From: Diprion similis
Lineage: Eukaryota > Arthropoda > Insecta > Hymenoptera > Diprionidae
Direction of reading: 5' to 3'
DNA length: 64,000 nt
Assembly (NCBI RefSeq): GCF_021155765.1
Contig: NC_060107.1
Location: 1,470,501-1,534,500, forward strand
A model generated the notes under the pieces. It had not been told where the DNA came from. It was given only the letters and a program-made list of their open reading frames with translations, and searched no databases. The translations under genes and the position numbers were made by a program. This document shows positions 39,462-52,500 of the stretch, piece by piece. Position 1 is the stretch's first letter. Each line of letters begins with the position of its first letter.

Positions 39462-41644
39462 TTATACCCCCCCGACGACGCCACACTCCGAACCAGATCG
39501 GCACGAGTCCGTTGACGAGCTGCTTTTCCTCGAGACCAGCACCTCGCTCGTCCCTGAAACGATGGATACAAGGTTGATGTTGGTTTATCTCTTCACAAAA
39601 TGATGCCGAAAGTTTCCGGAATTCTTACGTACCTGCATCTGATTCTCTCTGGCCGATCCCACTATGGTCACTCTGCGAGTGGATGCTATCCTTGCTGTCT
39701 CTATGACCACTGCCGCTGGTTCCACTCTGTTCTGAAACTTAACATAGTTTGGGAATGAATAATGCAGGCAATAATAATCCGATTTTTTTACTTTTCGAAT
39801 ACGGATCAGCGTTGTGACAATTCTGACGTCATAACGTCATCAAGTCTAATTACAGTTCTTAATTCATGACCTGCAGAGAAGTCGCACCACGATGTTATTC
39901 GTAAAACGTTTGCGAAACTTCACCAGGTTTCTACGTAATGTTTAAACGTTACAAGGTTGGCAGAAGAGTCAGTGCTTTTCTCACAGTTTCGCAAGCGGAC
40001 AAAACATCCCAATAATGAACGCCAAGCAAAAGCACACTCACCGGAATGATCCGAGTGGTCTCCAGCGTCTCGTGGCCAGTACCTTAAACTCGATCGATTA
40101 TCGAGCCAAGCGGTGCTGGAACAGTCGCTGTTTCTATCGAAGCTACACGTCGTCAGAGTGACATCCGGAATATGCTGATTCGGATGATAGAGCTGGGTCG
40201 ATGGTCGGATACCTGGACAACAACGATGTTCAAGTCATTACTCTTCCTCTTCTTCTTCCTGCGACTAAAGGGACTCTCCACTAGATCGTACCCGGTTTGC
40301 AGGATAGTAGTTGAATGGCCTCCCGGAGTCCATCCTGACTAGCCATGGTCGATGATTTCCAGGACGAGTCGGGTGTCACGGCGCGACTTCGTTCCTGACT
40401 GGAAGGCACCTTCAGTTTGGTCCTGGCGTTGGTCTGGTGGTGGGCAGTTGGCGTCTCAAGGAAGTCGGACACGTGGCGACAATCCCAAGGCATGGACCAT
40501 CGTCTGGTCGCGTTCTCGACCGTAGATCCGGACATTTCGGCAGCAGCGGTTTCCGACCATCGCCTCTGGACCTGCAGAGGAAAGAGCGGATAAGGCAGAC
40601 GCGATCGCTGCCCCTGCTGATGACCTCCGGACGAAGAGCCACCCGATGGACTATACAGCCTCTCAAAACACCGCTGCAAAGCTGCCACCTCGCACTCCGA
40701 CCTTCCGGTTCGAGCACAGGAACACTCTGCCATTCCACCTGCGAAAAGTAAGAGAACCGGTCATTATCAAGTGACTAGGTTTATTCCAAGTAACACACTG
40801 TTTGATGTTAGTTGACTTTATTCTCGAAAAAGAGAATAATTTGCAAGTAGACATTTGCAATTTGTCTGAAAGACATCGAAAACTTTGACTCGACATTCCG
40901 GTGGTAACTTATAGTTATCAGGTGACAACGAGTTGTCTAGTCAAATTGCCTTGTACTTGGCATTTCAAAGGACATTCGTAAATGTCAAGAACACTACGCG
41001 TCGACTCTAACTCCAGTTTTTTGATCTGTCTAAGGTTTTTAACCGAACAAAACGTTCACTTTTTGTAGTCGAATGATAGTCGACCCCTGGATAAGTGTGC
41101 TACATGGGTTTGTGTCACCCTCTCATCATCAACGCACCTAAGCACTCGCAGCAGGCGAGGCAGAATTGATACTGGAGGTTGATGAAGGTCAGTAAATTGT
41201 CGCAGAGGATATCCTGAAACGATAGATGATTACAAGGGACATTGATTGCGCGGTGATGGTCCTCGTCTACTAACTTGGGAGTCAACGGTTCCACCTTGAG
41301 CCTCTCCAAGGGCCGCCATCACGTGGCTGACATGGTTCTTCACGGTGTTGCTGGCGACGTTGGTAGCCCGGGTAAGCTCTTCCCACCCGGCCAGACATTG
41401 TCCGGTCAATTTGCACCTTGCTGCCAAGGCGTCGTGGCCGTCGTGGGTCGACAGAAGGTCCTGCAGGGAATGCGCGAGCTTCGTACCGGCGGTGCAGAGT
41501 CCGTTCAGCGTCTGGAGGTCCAGGAATAATGATGAGTCAAAAATAGGATGAGGGTGGCGTCAAGCACATCAACGATTAACTCACCTGGAGGTAGGCCAGC
41601 CAACTGCTTAGGCACTCGCGGATCTCCGCACCTTCTTCTGCCAT
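39462..41644 (-). CDS. Unrecognised 393-residue protein, seven coding exons
   Basis: Exons on the minus strand: 41644-41585, 41511-41275, 41213-41138, 40738-40292, 40212-40042, 39731-39633 and 39553-39462. All junctions are GT..AG and in phase, and the frame ends in TAA. An in-frame TGA lies 11 codons before the ATG, so the start is the first possible one. There is no signal peptide or membrane segment, so it is probably cytoplasmic or nuclear. Residues 1-125 look alpha-helical, rich in Ala and Leu with spaced Cys (FCLACCECLGGMAECSC at about 116-132). The middle carries two RRWS motifs that fit basophilic kinase sites. The last 100 residues are Ser, His, Asp and Gly rich (GDHSDHSEQSGTSGSGH; SRKSSSSTDS) and probably disordered. 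I do not know the family and assign no function. It is convergent with tsg and divergent from furrowed. Confidence 0.85.
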
Positions 41645-41696
41645 GATTTGAAATGGGAATTTGGTCTTCCAGAATCGCGATCAGGATTTTGTGTAA
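41645..41696 (-). other. 5' UTR part of the first coding exon of the unknown gene
   Basis: An acceptor (CCTCTTCAG on the minus strand) opens an exon at 41696, so 52 untranslated bases precede the ATG at 41644. It pairs with the donor at 42274. Confidence 0.6.
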
Positions 41697-42273
41697 CTGA
41701 AGAGGAATCCAATTTCAGAAGCTTTCACGTGACTCTTTACCCAAGTTCACCCTGCAAGTTGCAGGGTCGTACTTCACCTAAGTGAAGCATGTCCTTGAAG
41801 TACTTGGCATTGCGAAATTATCACTTCCGGCGAACGGCACAGGTGATTTATGACTATAAACAGCTAGTATTGGATTTAGACCAGAAATAGACTTTGGACT
41901 ATGTGGTAATAAATTTAACAGTAAAACTTGAGTCGATCGGAATTTATACTCTTATTAATTTTACGTTATTATCAGAGCTAAGGATCTACGAAGTTTTCAA
42001 TACTTCGCCCTGTACACTCCTACAGCGCATATAATACACGAAGATCAAAATATCCCGCCACTAAAAGGAATGCGAATCGGTGTTGAGGTGAATACGTTTC
42101 AGTCGTTTTTCGGCGGCGTTAAGGATCGACGAGGTGTTTGAAATTCTTCAAAACCATTACCGAGATGGACTGCGAGTGGATTCTTGAGTGAATCGCAATC
42201 CAAATACATCTGAGTCGCGCTCACGGAAGAGAAAAAAAGCAGCGATCTCCTCAGACCGAATATCCGCACTCAC

Positions 42274-42400
42274 TTGGTCGAGCATTGTGCCTTGAATCCA
42301 ACGCCTCTCCAAATTACGTTGCTGAACAGCTAAACCGCGATATTGACGTAAAAGCTACACACAGCGACCGGCGCCATGTTGAGCTAGCTCAAAACGTGCC
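42274..42400 (-). other. Probable non-coding 5' exon of the unknown gene (upstream end uncertain)
   Basis: A minus-strand donor (GACCAA|GTGAGT) ends an exon at 42274. It contains an upstream ATG at 42285, four codons before the donor. Spliced to 41696, that ATG opens a frame overlapping the main start out of frame. The transcription start was not located. Confidence 0.5.
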
Positions 42401-43033
42401 CAGCTCGTCAGTAAAACTCACACTCAACTTGTCTGTGTATCAGACACGGAAGCATTGTATCCGTGGAATACCGAGGTATCATAAACACGGAGAGACCCAA
42501 CCTGGTGTGCAACGTTTCCATCACGCCTGCGCTCGTCGTTCCTTCTCTGCGCTCACTATCAGAGCCAAGCATCAACGTAGAGACGAAACGACGTCGGAAC
42601 GCCTGCGCTCTCCTTCGTTTAAATGCAGGAAACAAACATTTATGGAAGACTCTTTCCCTCGTATGGTATAATTTTTGTTTACCATATTTAAAAAAATCTT
42701 TCCGACGACGAAGAAGACTAATGGACGAAGAGTCTGCAGGGAGAAAGGATTCAAGAAGACATCATCTTGACTGCAATACAGTTTTCTTACATCACGTTAT
42801 ATTCAATTTGCCATAAAACTTCTCTTCTCAACAAGATCGCGTAATACCGATATTTGCGTACCACCGAAAGGTTGGTTTCCCCGGGTACCCCCGATCTGGT
42901 TACAGTCTCTCCCCGCTACCGAACCTGATGGCTACGTACCAGGTGAAAGGGGCACCAACAGACCGTGACGTAATCGGGAAAAAAAAGTCTCGCATGTGTA
43001 TCGTGTCTCGTGTAGATGTGAACGCGCATGCAT

Positions 43034-43044
<11 letters not shown>

Positions 43045-43064
<20 letters not shown>

Positions 43065-43069
43065 AGAGG
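43045..43069. repeat. (AG)n microsatellite
   Basis: About twelve AG units, preceded by a diverged AGAGAAAGAC lead-in. Confidence 0.85.
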
Positions 43070-44219
43070 TCGTCGCAAGGTGCGAATGTTCCAGCTGTGT
43101 GCCTACAACGCAACTTAACGGTACCTACAACCGATCGCTACCAGCTCTAACCGATTCCTGTCGAGCTGCTTATCCCGGCTCTTCCGTCAACACGGGACCA
43201 AGTAACTTCTGCTCCAACAATCCTTATGTTGATGCTGATGTCGATGGTTCGAACGGACCTTGACTTCATTGACCCTGAAGACTGCAGAACCGCTCAACTC
43301 GACGACTAATCTTAAGATGACCAAGAACGGGCTTTACGACGACTCGTTTTACCGGGTGAGGACTAGAGAAGAAGGTCATCGAGGTCATCGAGCTTGTCGT
43401 GATCCCTAAGGACTGGGTATCCACAGTGCAATGGTCTTTCTGTGGATTGAGATATCAGCCAGGAACACAGACCAAGTTACATGGGTGCATGGATACAGTA
43501 CCTACGTCTCTGAGTTGTACCGACTGGTCGAAATTGAAAGTATGACCAGCCGACGATTCAGCGTGAGGAGCCAGATGACTGAGGTCTTTTTACTCATCCG
43601 TTATTTTTCTTTTTTCACTCGAGGCTTTCCGCCTGTATCTCATGTGTTCATTGTACATTCGAGTATAAATTTGACCTGAATTACGCCGCACTTTTTTCGA
43701 CCCGATCATCCTCTGAATTGAGCAAACGTTCCCAGTCCTCGAAGAAGGTTGGCTTGTCGATTGTTTTGTATTTGGTTAATTGTTGGAAATATGTATGTAT
43801 AAGGTATTAAACTCGCTACGCTCGTTATCGGGCGCAAGGATCTGCGCATGTTATTATCTGTAATTCCATACATGATTTTCATATTAATTAACAAACTGAG
43901 CCGAACCGGCGTTGAGTTTCCCTGCGTGTGAGACCACTTTCATACTGCACATAAGTAAACGTGCGTTGCATGTTTGCATGTCAGACACAAAGCATTTCTA
44001 TAGTGAAAATGATTTCTCTAATACATGCTTGCGAGACGGTGAAGACTGGATGAAAAATTCCACACTAGTCCGATTATCAGGGTCACGCAGCATCCAATTA
44101 TATCCTTCTAGAAAACTGTCTTCCATATCGCCAAAAACAAAGAGCTGTCCCATAAGACTGAAAAGAAGAAGAGCATGACAATGGCAGATGTGTATTATAG
44201 CGTATATACACGTACATTA

Positions 44220-44826
44220 GGGTGGCGCAAAAATACTGACTATTTTTTTTTTTTAAGTCTCGTGTGACAAAATGTTAGTTTTTGATGTTTTAAGAGCCCA
44301 CTCCAAAGGACAGCTCAAAAAAAAAATTTTTAAGAGGTCGCTACAAATTTTAAAAAATTTCAAAAATCGTCAAAAAATTTAATTAAAAAAATTATATTTT
44401 CAGTATTTTGTTTGATTTTTAATTCATGTCGTGGTGCATTGTTATCGATTCTTTCTTACTAAATTAAAGGAAAAAAATGTATGAAATTTTAATATGAATA
44501 TTAAAAGGTCGCTCGAAAAGATCTAAAGAAATGTACCAAAATATTGAAAAAAAAATTATGAGCGACCTTTCAAAATTCAAATTTGGAACTGAAACTTTCG
44601 GAAACTTATTTTTTTTTTGTCTATAAAATTATACCGTAACGAGAAAAAAAAAAAAAAAAAAAACTTGATTTTCGACGATTTCTGACGTTTTAAAAATGTG
44701 GAGTGACCTCTTAAAATTTTTTTTTTGAACTGTCCTTCAGAGTGGGCTCTTAAAACATCTAAAACCTACACTTTGTCACACGAGATTCAAAAAAAAAAAA
44801 AGACAGTCGGTTTTTTTGCGCCACCC
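44220..44826. mobile_element. Fold-back MITE 1 with TA target duplication
   Basis: The element begins GGGTGGCGCAAAAA and ends TTTTTTGCGCCACCC, flanked on both sides by TA. The inverted arms extend about 150 bp; both contain CTCGTGTGACAAA and GTTTTAAGAGCCCACTC. An inner hairpin pairs AAGGTCGCTC near 44507 with GAGCGACCTTT near 44560. There is no transposase frame, so it is non-autonomous. TA duplication points to a Tc1/mariner-type mobilising transposase, an inference from the target site only. Confidence 0.85.
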
Positions 44827-45634
44827 TAATGTACATACATACATGTAATCATTGCTTGTGTAATTGCGCGAACAAAACTGTAGTTAAACGATTTTTTCTA
44901 CTCTCTCATGCATTACATTAAGCGAGAGCTTACGGAAACTGGGGTAGACAATAAACTCCTCTCCATCTGTGTCAGAGTTAATTTTCTATATCCTGGATTC
45001 ATTTTATTCGCACATTATTATTTACGATCCTTCGATAGTAATTACTTGTATACGTCTTTCCGACTGATTTACAGCTTTCACACTGCAGCGATGCGTGCAG
45101 TCAATGACAGCTTAGCTTCCACAAACCCTTTTGTTTTCCTCTAAGGAATCGAAATCTATCCTGCAAAAGGCATCGGTAGTCTCCTTACTCAAGTTCAAAT
45201 TTTTATAAGTTTCAAACGTAGTTTCATAGTTTGATGTATTTTCTAAAAAGAAAACAAGAAAATCAAGATATACCTAGAATAAAATGACAGTGAATAAAAA
45301 GTTTCAAAAATTCATGTTTATCACGAGTCCACGTGTCCGATGTTTCGTGCACATGACCGGGGGTCAGGATTGCTGCATAATAAACGAGGAAACGTCCAGT
45401 GAAGGTGCAGGTTCGTGTTTGGTATTACTCCAGAATAATAGAGCAAGCCACGAAGTTGTAGACAAACGACACGGCGAGGCGTAGGTAGTAGGATACCAAC
45501 ACGTACTTTCGTGCCGAGGGGCCTTAGGCCCAAGGTGGGCCCGCGTTCGCCGCGCTGGGACCCGAGGAGAACGAGCAGTGATCTGTCGACCGGTGAAGGG
45601 AACGCGTCGTCGAGACTCAGCGCGGCATTGTGTC

Positions 45635-45642
45635 TATAAAAG
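45635..45642 (+). promoter_or_regulatory. fw: TATA box, candidate furrowed promoter
   Basis: TATAAAAG sits just downstream of a GC-rich patch, on the furrowed strand. A leader exon beginning about 30 bp downstream could use the donor GAGAG|GTATGG near 45995 and join the acceptor at 46850. The pairing is inferred. Confidence 0.45.
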
Positions 45643-46850
45643 CGGCTTTTTGTCGCCGGAGGAACGATATAAACGCGCGGAGTTTCCCTGCTTCCGGAAA
45701 AAGATCGGGAAGAAAATTCACCCGATTTAAATGGAGAAATTTTAAGCGTGAAATGTGAACAGTGGATAATAAGAAAGGCTGCAACGAACGTATAAGGAAA
45801 CGGAAGACGAAATTTGACACGCAGATCAGACTTTGTTCGAAAAAGTGGAATTCTTTTAACACGCGTTAAAAATTCAATCGAAGAAGAAATTCGACGTTAT
45901 AAAACAACGGCAACGTATATAATTCGTAGCCGATGTTGCAATTCGCGGTTCAGTGAAAATTACCATCTCATACTATATAGCTAACTCGTGAGAGGTATGG
46001 CCGTTTGCGCAAAATTTAAAAGCGATTTCAACGCCTGGCAAGCGAGTGGCGAACACTCGCTTCGTTGCTCGTTCTTAGTTTGAAAAGGGTTGTTTTTGTA
46101 AGAAAAATCAAAGTGTCTTAGCCGAAAAAGATTCGTTTTAAATCAGACTTTAAAACGTTAATATTCCTGACTACTTGTAGCCTGATAAGTGGTAGCTAAA
46201 ATTGATTAGAACCGACCAAAAACTGTGTATCACTGTAAGTGAATACAATTGTCCATCAGGTACACCTTTGATTTACAATCGAATGAAGAACTATACTTAT
46301 TCCAAACAAACATGGAAAGTTCTGTAACTATTTTCATGGTAATTAATGGTCCCGAGTAGCTCGCGGTCATGTATTAGACTATACAGTTTATTAATATATA
46401 CTGAAGAAACCCAGGAAACGATTTCGTCAAGACACTGTAGAGTAAACAGATTCTTCATGAAAACTGCTTCCATTTAAGGTACAGGATCCCGGAAGTACAT
46501 ATACGGCTAATAAATATTTACGGACCAGATACATTTTGCGAAGCATTGTTCGTTTTTTCCGACGGCTAAGAGCACGTGTGAACCTAGTGAATGGAGTCCA
46601 TACGGTTTGAGCAAGTGTGATACCAAGTCCCTTGAACATCCTTTGGCAGGACAAAGCACCTCACAAGGTGATAGAATATTTTGGTCTCAAGTGTTTGGAA
46701 GACAATTTGGAAGTGCAAGTGGAAGTGGAGGTGAATCGGTTGGAAGATTTTACGAGGTCCGAGTGGCTCTTGATGTCAACCGAACTTGGCAACGCTTCAG
46801 GTTTTAACCGTCAATGTGACTCACTGTGCAAAGTGTCGCCATTCTTTTAG

Positions 46851-46859
46851 GCGGAAAAC
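46851..46859 (+). other. fw: 5' UTR stub of the furrowed signal-peptide exon
   Basis: A pyrimidine-rich acceptor (ATTCTTTTAG) opens the exon at 46851, nine bases before the ATG, so a leader exon must lie upstream. Confidence 0.7.
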
Positions 46860-48849
46860 ATGTCCTCACTGTCTTTCCTGGTCCTTGGTTCGCTCCTGCA
46901 GGCGTGCAACTTGGCTGTGGCACAAAATCCACAAGGTACGTAGCCGAGGTTCTTCTTTCCGGATGTAGCGAGACCAAACCAACTTCATTAACGACGAAAG
47001 AAGTCGTCTTAAAGTTGACATTGATTTATATTTGGCGAATGAATTTAGTCTACATACAGCAGGGCTGCCAGTTGATACTCATATAGTCACTGGGAGGTAT
47101 ATCGGTACTAAAACGACTGCAAACAGGTTCATTCGTGTTTGTTCGTTCACCGGGTGACCTCGTGCTGTGGTCTTTCAAAGAATATTCGAGGACATTCAAC
47201 GAGTTGGTGATCGCGGTTAAAATCCATTGCATTTCTCGGGTTGCTTGGTAGTCGATTCTATACCTCCTGGTGAACCGATCATCGAATTGATAAAACAGCG
47301 AGATAAATGTATAAAAAATGGCAAATCTTCTTGGGTTTAAAATGTCTTTGGCGTTTGATGGAATGAGTGGATTGTTCAACACGAGATTATAAATGTATTT
47401 ATATTAGCTGTTTCAACCAACGTCTGGATTAGCGAACCATGTTCGCTACTCTCACCTGTCGCCGCCGATTCGCTGGGGTTTCGGGTTCGAAAGGAACCCC
47501 GTCGACCTCGAAAACCTGGAAAAGTAACAAGTATAATAGTAAGAGGCGCCTGGTACCGCACGGTGTCTGGATATAGACTCGCGACAAGTCGTTGACGCTG
47601 CATCCAAATCTGGGATTTGCACGTATGGATTTTTGAGCCCAGATGTCGTTGTGTGTGGGCGGTTTTTAACACTTGCAAACTTTGTCCGGCTTATTAGGCT
47701 AAAGGCCTGACTCGCTTCCGCCTACACTGACTCCCAAACACAAAGCATGCCTTTGCGATATTATAATTCTTCGTAATTTTTTTCTCGATTTTCGTTTTTC
47801 GCTCGTTTTTTTTCTCGCCCTGACAGGTAAAATAGTAAATTATGTCACAAGGGAATAAAGTCGGAGATTATTCCCTTGAGAAAAATGAGAAAACTGAAAA
47901 AATAATTTGCGGGAAATATGAAATAATATTTCCCGCAATTGCGGGAGAAAATTTAAGAGGGAAAAATATGCTAATTTCATCTCGAGTTTCAGATCAAACA
48001 AAAAGTCAACATTATAGTTGAATCGTGAATGAAAATGACTCTATAAATTCGAAAATAAGTCAGTCAAAATGACGAATTAAAAGAAAAATTCAGTGACATG
48101 ATTACGAATAATAAATATTCGATTTACATCCTGATTGTCTTATGCTCTCATCACAGATCTATCCAAGGATCATTTCCAGTGTATGCTGAGTCTGAGTTTA
48201 ATAGAGTAATTAAAGAGTGTAATTAACTAAAGAATTTGAAGATGAAAGGTCACGAAGATGCCGAGAATCAAGGAGAATCATTTCGTATTCCTACAGTCTA
48301 AAATAAATCGTACTTAGATACAATTTGTAAATGTCCGAGTCGTCGACCCTCTATTTGTTCGAAAATATCGAAATGCGTGAATTATCAACTAAAGCTAACT
48401 GGCCTAATCGCCCACCACTCCGGTCTCTCGACTCCAACTGAATTCTCACATCGCGGTCCGGTTATTTAGCAAGGATTACTGCGACTCAACTCGGATCAGA
48501 TTGTGTAACGAGCGAAATTTCTACTCGAGGAAACCGACTCTTGTTCGGCGCGTGTTATAAGTATATCTCTACTTACCAACCTACCTATATCTGTTACATC
48601 AGAATATTGTTTAGCTCCGCGAAATTTCACTCCTCCTCAGATCGAATCTCAACAAAAACTCTACAAACTAAAGATATCATCTTAATATTAGCAAAATACA
48701 TCAACAATTAAGAATCCATAATTAATTACGTCCTCATTGAAAAAAATACGTGGTAGAATCATGATCCTGATTTTGATAATGTCAGTTGAAAAATTCAATG
48801 CAAGTAACTGTAATTGAATTTCATCATACAAAATTGACGAATAACTTAA

Positions 48850-48881
<32 letters not shown>

Positions 48882-49474
48882 CGATACGTTCCGGCATATA
48901 TGTATATCCATTACAGCCTAAACCGGTAAATCCGACTGATAGCTTACTCATAATTCTATATCCGGGCGCCGATCTTGCGATTCTGTAATGTAAAAAGCAA
49001 TGGAAGATTGTTTTTTTTTTTTTTTTTTTTTCAGTCTTCAGCTCGCGGTTTAGCATTTTTTGTCTTTACAATTTGATTACTTATCGTGACCTCCTCACCT
49101 TAAATCGATACTTACAGGCGATTCGGATAATAGGGCGTGGATAATTGACCCATGTGACCTTATGTGCATATATAGTGCATATGCATGAGGCTGCACGATA
49201 AACTTGTCTAATTCCTATTTCCCAGAGCAAGCAAGATCGAGATACACGTACCTACACCTATAACCTATACTTGCTAACGGTGGTCTGGATATGCGATCCC
49301 GTTTACACGACGTACGTTTGCAGAGTAAGCATGTGTGTATACATATGTATTGTATGAATTAGCGAATCGTGATACACCTACGCATTTGAAATATCAATCA
49401 TGCGATCTGCACGAGAGATATTCTCTCCCAGCATTATAAGGCTGACGAAGTTAACGCCACGTATTTTACGCTTT

Positions 49475-49508
<34 letters not shown>

Positions 49509-52500
49509 CTTATTTTAATAAAAATTCTACAGTGAGACCGGCGTAACATTTAACAGCGAGCTCCGGGAATGGACCAGTTTCTGCAGTATAACGGAAACCA
49601 GAGATTTGCATCATTCGAGAGACGTTGCACTATATTCATATTGTATATATATATTAGGGTGGGTTTTTTTTTTTTTTTGTTGCTTTTTTGCTTTCTTTCC
49701 TCTTCTCACGAACCCTTAGAAAAGTTAGTTTTCAGCTTCACGTGAAGATGAACACGAAACTGGAACTCGGTAACAAAATTCTAAAAGGTGACTCGTTCGG
49801 TTTGAATTTTTCAAACACTCTTATCGAAATATCTCGAAAATTATACAAGTTGGAAAGCTGTTTTTTATTTCATTTTGTAGATAGTCAAATTTTCTCTAAA
49901 AAAAAAAAAATGTCCAGTACTTCTATACACCTAAATATTCATCTTGTATTCGGTTAGAAATATTTAAAGTTGAGTGCATTGAATAAATTAATAAAGATGC
50001 TTGTCAACTTTAAATGTTCGTATCGAGTACAAGATAAACATTTGGGTGTATAGTAGTCCGGATCATTTTTGAAGAAAATTTGATTATCTAGAAAATAAAA
50101 CCAAAAATAGCTTCTCAACTTGTATAGTTTTCAAGATATTTCGGTTGGAGCGTTTTAAAAATTCAAATCGGATGAGTCACTTTTTAGAATTTTGATACCG
50201 AATTCCGGTTGGAAAATGAGAATAAAATCTAACTTCTCGAAGGGTACAAAAAAAGAAAGCATTAAAAAAAAAGAACCACCCTAATATATATATATATATA
50301 TATATATAAAGTTTCAACTCCAGATCGTAATTCAACATTTCTTATTCAATTAACTGGATGACCTTTTGTCGTTTAAAGCTTTTCATCCCAGACCTGCCTC
50401 AGTATAATTTTCTGTCGGTAAAAGTTTCTTTCTTAATTTTTCCATCCACTTTCTTCCGAACGAGATGGAAAAATTCGTGAATTGTGCGATCGTTTCTAAT
50501 TCTAATTCTTTTAATTTTCTTTTTATTTTTTCGTTACACTGTCTTTGTCTAGCTAGGTTTTCCATCTTCACACACTGACCAGACATTCTAACATCAGCTA
50601 TAATTATTGATACTATATACATACCTTTATAGACCAACGATACCTTCGAAATATCGGTTCCAGTTGCGAAACTCCCGGGTCTTCACGTAGCCGTATGGCC
50701 GTATGGCCAGGTGAAATGTTTCTTGTGACCGTAATGTTTAAACCGTGTGTATAATAATCGTGCGGCCAGCAGCAAAGCATAACGCGAGCACGTATATCGG
50801 ACGCAATATATGCGGCCTAATCGTGGGCTAATTCAACCATAAACAAAAACCCTGCACATGCCTATACCGTTATGCACAAGTACTTTAGCAACCAGTGAAA
50901 GTGTCCCTCGAAAAAACTTTACGTTTGTACAAGAAAATAAAAGGGAGGGGAAAAAAAATTTGAGGAAAGAAAGAGATTCAAGAAATTCAACAACGAAATA
51001 ACAATTCATTTTTTCTCGATATATATATTTCACTGAATTCGAAGTGAAAGGTGTTAAATTCTTTGTGTAAATGTGAAACCGTTATAACATCATCGTCAAT
51101 AGAATAAACCTGCGTTATCAGGTATTTCAATGACAGAAATTAATCTATATCGACAGCGATCGTAATTTTAGATTGTAAATTTATAGTTGATGTGGTTTTC
51201 TTGTTTTTAATTCCGTCATAGTAGAATAAAAAAAAAAAAAAAAAAAAAACTGGTCAAATACAGCTTGATCACCTTCAAATGTACACAAATAACGACTTTT
51301 CGCTAATATTCTTGTTGATTCCTGTACAATAACGGGGAGTAATAAAAATTATTATTATACCAGGCGATGGGAGAATTGTTGGAAAGATAGACTGGCTATG
51401 GCTGAAATGAGCCTGAACCGCGAGTTGATTATTCATAGTCAGAGATAAGAGGCAGGTGTTGTAGATTTGCATCACTGTTTCAATTCGTTGGTAAGTTTCG
51501 AAACGCCCTTAGAGACAATAGATTGGGAAACGACGCGCCTTGAAGAAGTTAAATGCGGCATAAAGAACCGTTCGAATCGGAATTTGTTCTCCCTGAAGTT
51601 CTTCCGCTGATATACTCGATTTGCAACATTCTTTTCCTGCTTTCCTTCTTCACGAGTACAAGGTCTTGAATCTGATGATCAGACGCGAAGATTGAAGATT
51701 TAAAACTGCTAGCCGCAGTTGCTCGATTGATATTCAGTGGTCGTTGGTTATGGATTTTCAAGCGGCACCTAAGAAACCATCGCGAAAGTGTTATTCGATA
51801 AAATTGCGAACCGGTTGGAGTCAGTATTACCGAAGCCAAGCGATAAAGTTCGTTTTCGACGCGAAACGTGTCAACCACGTTCACGCTTTTCCGTTATTTT
51901 GACACTGCACGTATGTACAATGTACATACATACCTTCACCGTAACTATTAAACTTCAACTTCATCTCTTCTTCAGCCGCAGAGCTCGCACACTACGTTTC
52001 AAGTCTCAGATCCAACGAACCAAGAAATGTCCGTTAGAATAGGTACCAGAGAGAGAACTTCAAATTGATGATGAGGTGTGAATCCTGTTGATCTAAACCG
52101 AAAGGTCGGATCACTGGCTTCAAAGTTGAGTGAATGATTCTCCAAGATGATGATAATTTTGAAAGAACGAAGAGACAGACGCCGGGTACTTCGGGTCAAG
52201 TAAGGTCAGTTTCGAGACGAGTTGTATGAGGAGGGGGGAGACGTGGTTTGAAACGAATTCTTGGCGCGTCGAGTGGTTGTACCGTTACTCGGGCATTTTC
52301 TAGGGCACGACGTCGTACCAAGAGGCACAAGACTCGACCTCCGGAGTAAGTAACGAACGTGGCATGGCGATGATCACGCCAGACCAACGCATGTAACCGG
52401 TTGACCCAGACCCGTAGGACCCGAGGGCTATAAAAGCCATTAAAGTTATCTCGAAGGCAGTTTCCTCGGATCGATGGAAAGCCTTGATCGAATAGTAGCC

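Larger units (their letters stand above)
42401..45634. other. Divergent intergenic region, no gene seen
   Basis: Apart from an (AG)n run and a palindromic mobile element, nothing gene-like is seen. Isolated frames here lack splice partners and protein-like composition. The right end (about 45530-45634) is GC-rich and leads into the furrowed promoter. Confidence 0.5.

Noticed and set aside
42285..42816. Overlapping plus-strand frames of 117-128 codons
   Set aside because: They have no domain, and no acceptor or donor places them in the furrowed transcript; they overlap the minus-strand 5' exon of the unknown gene.
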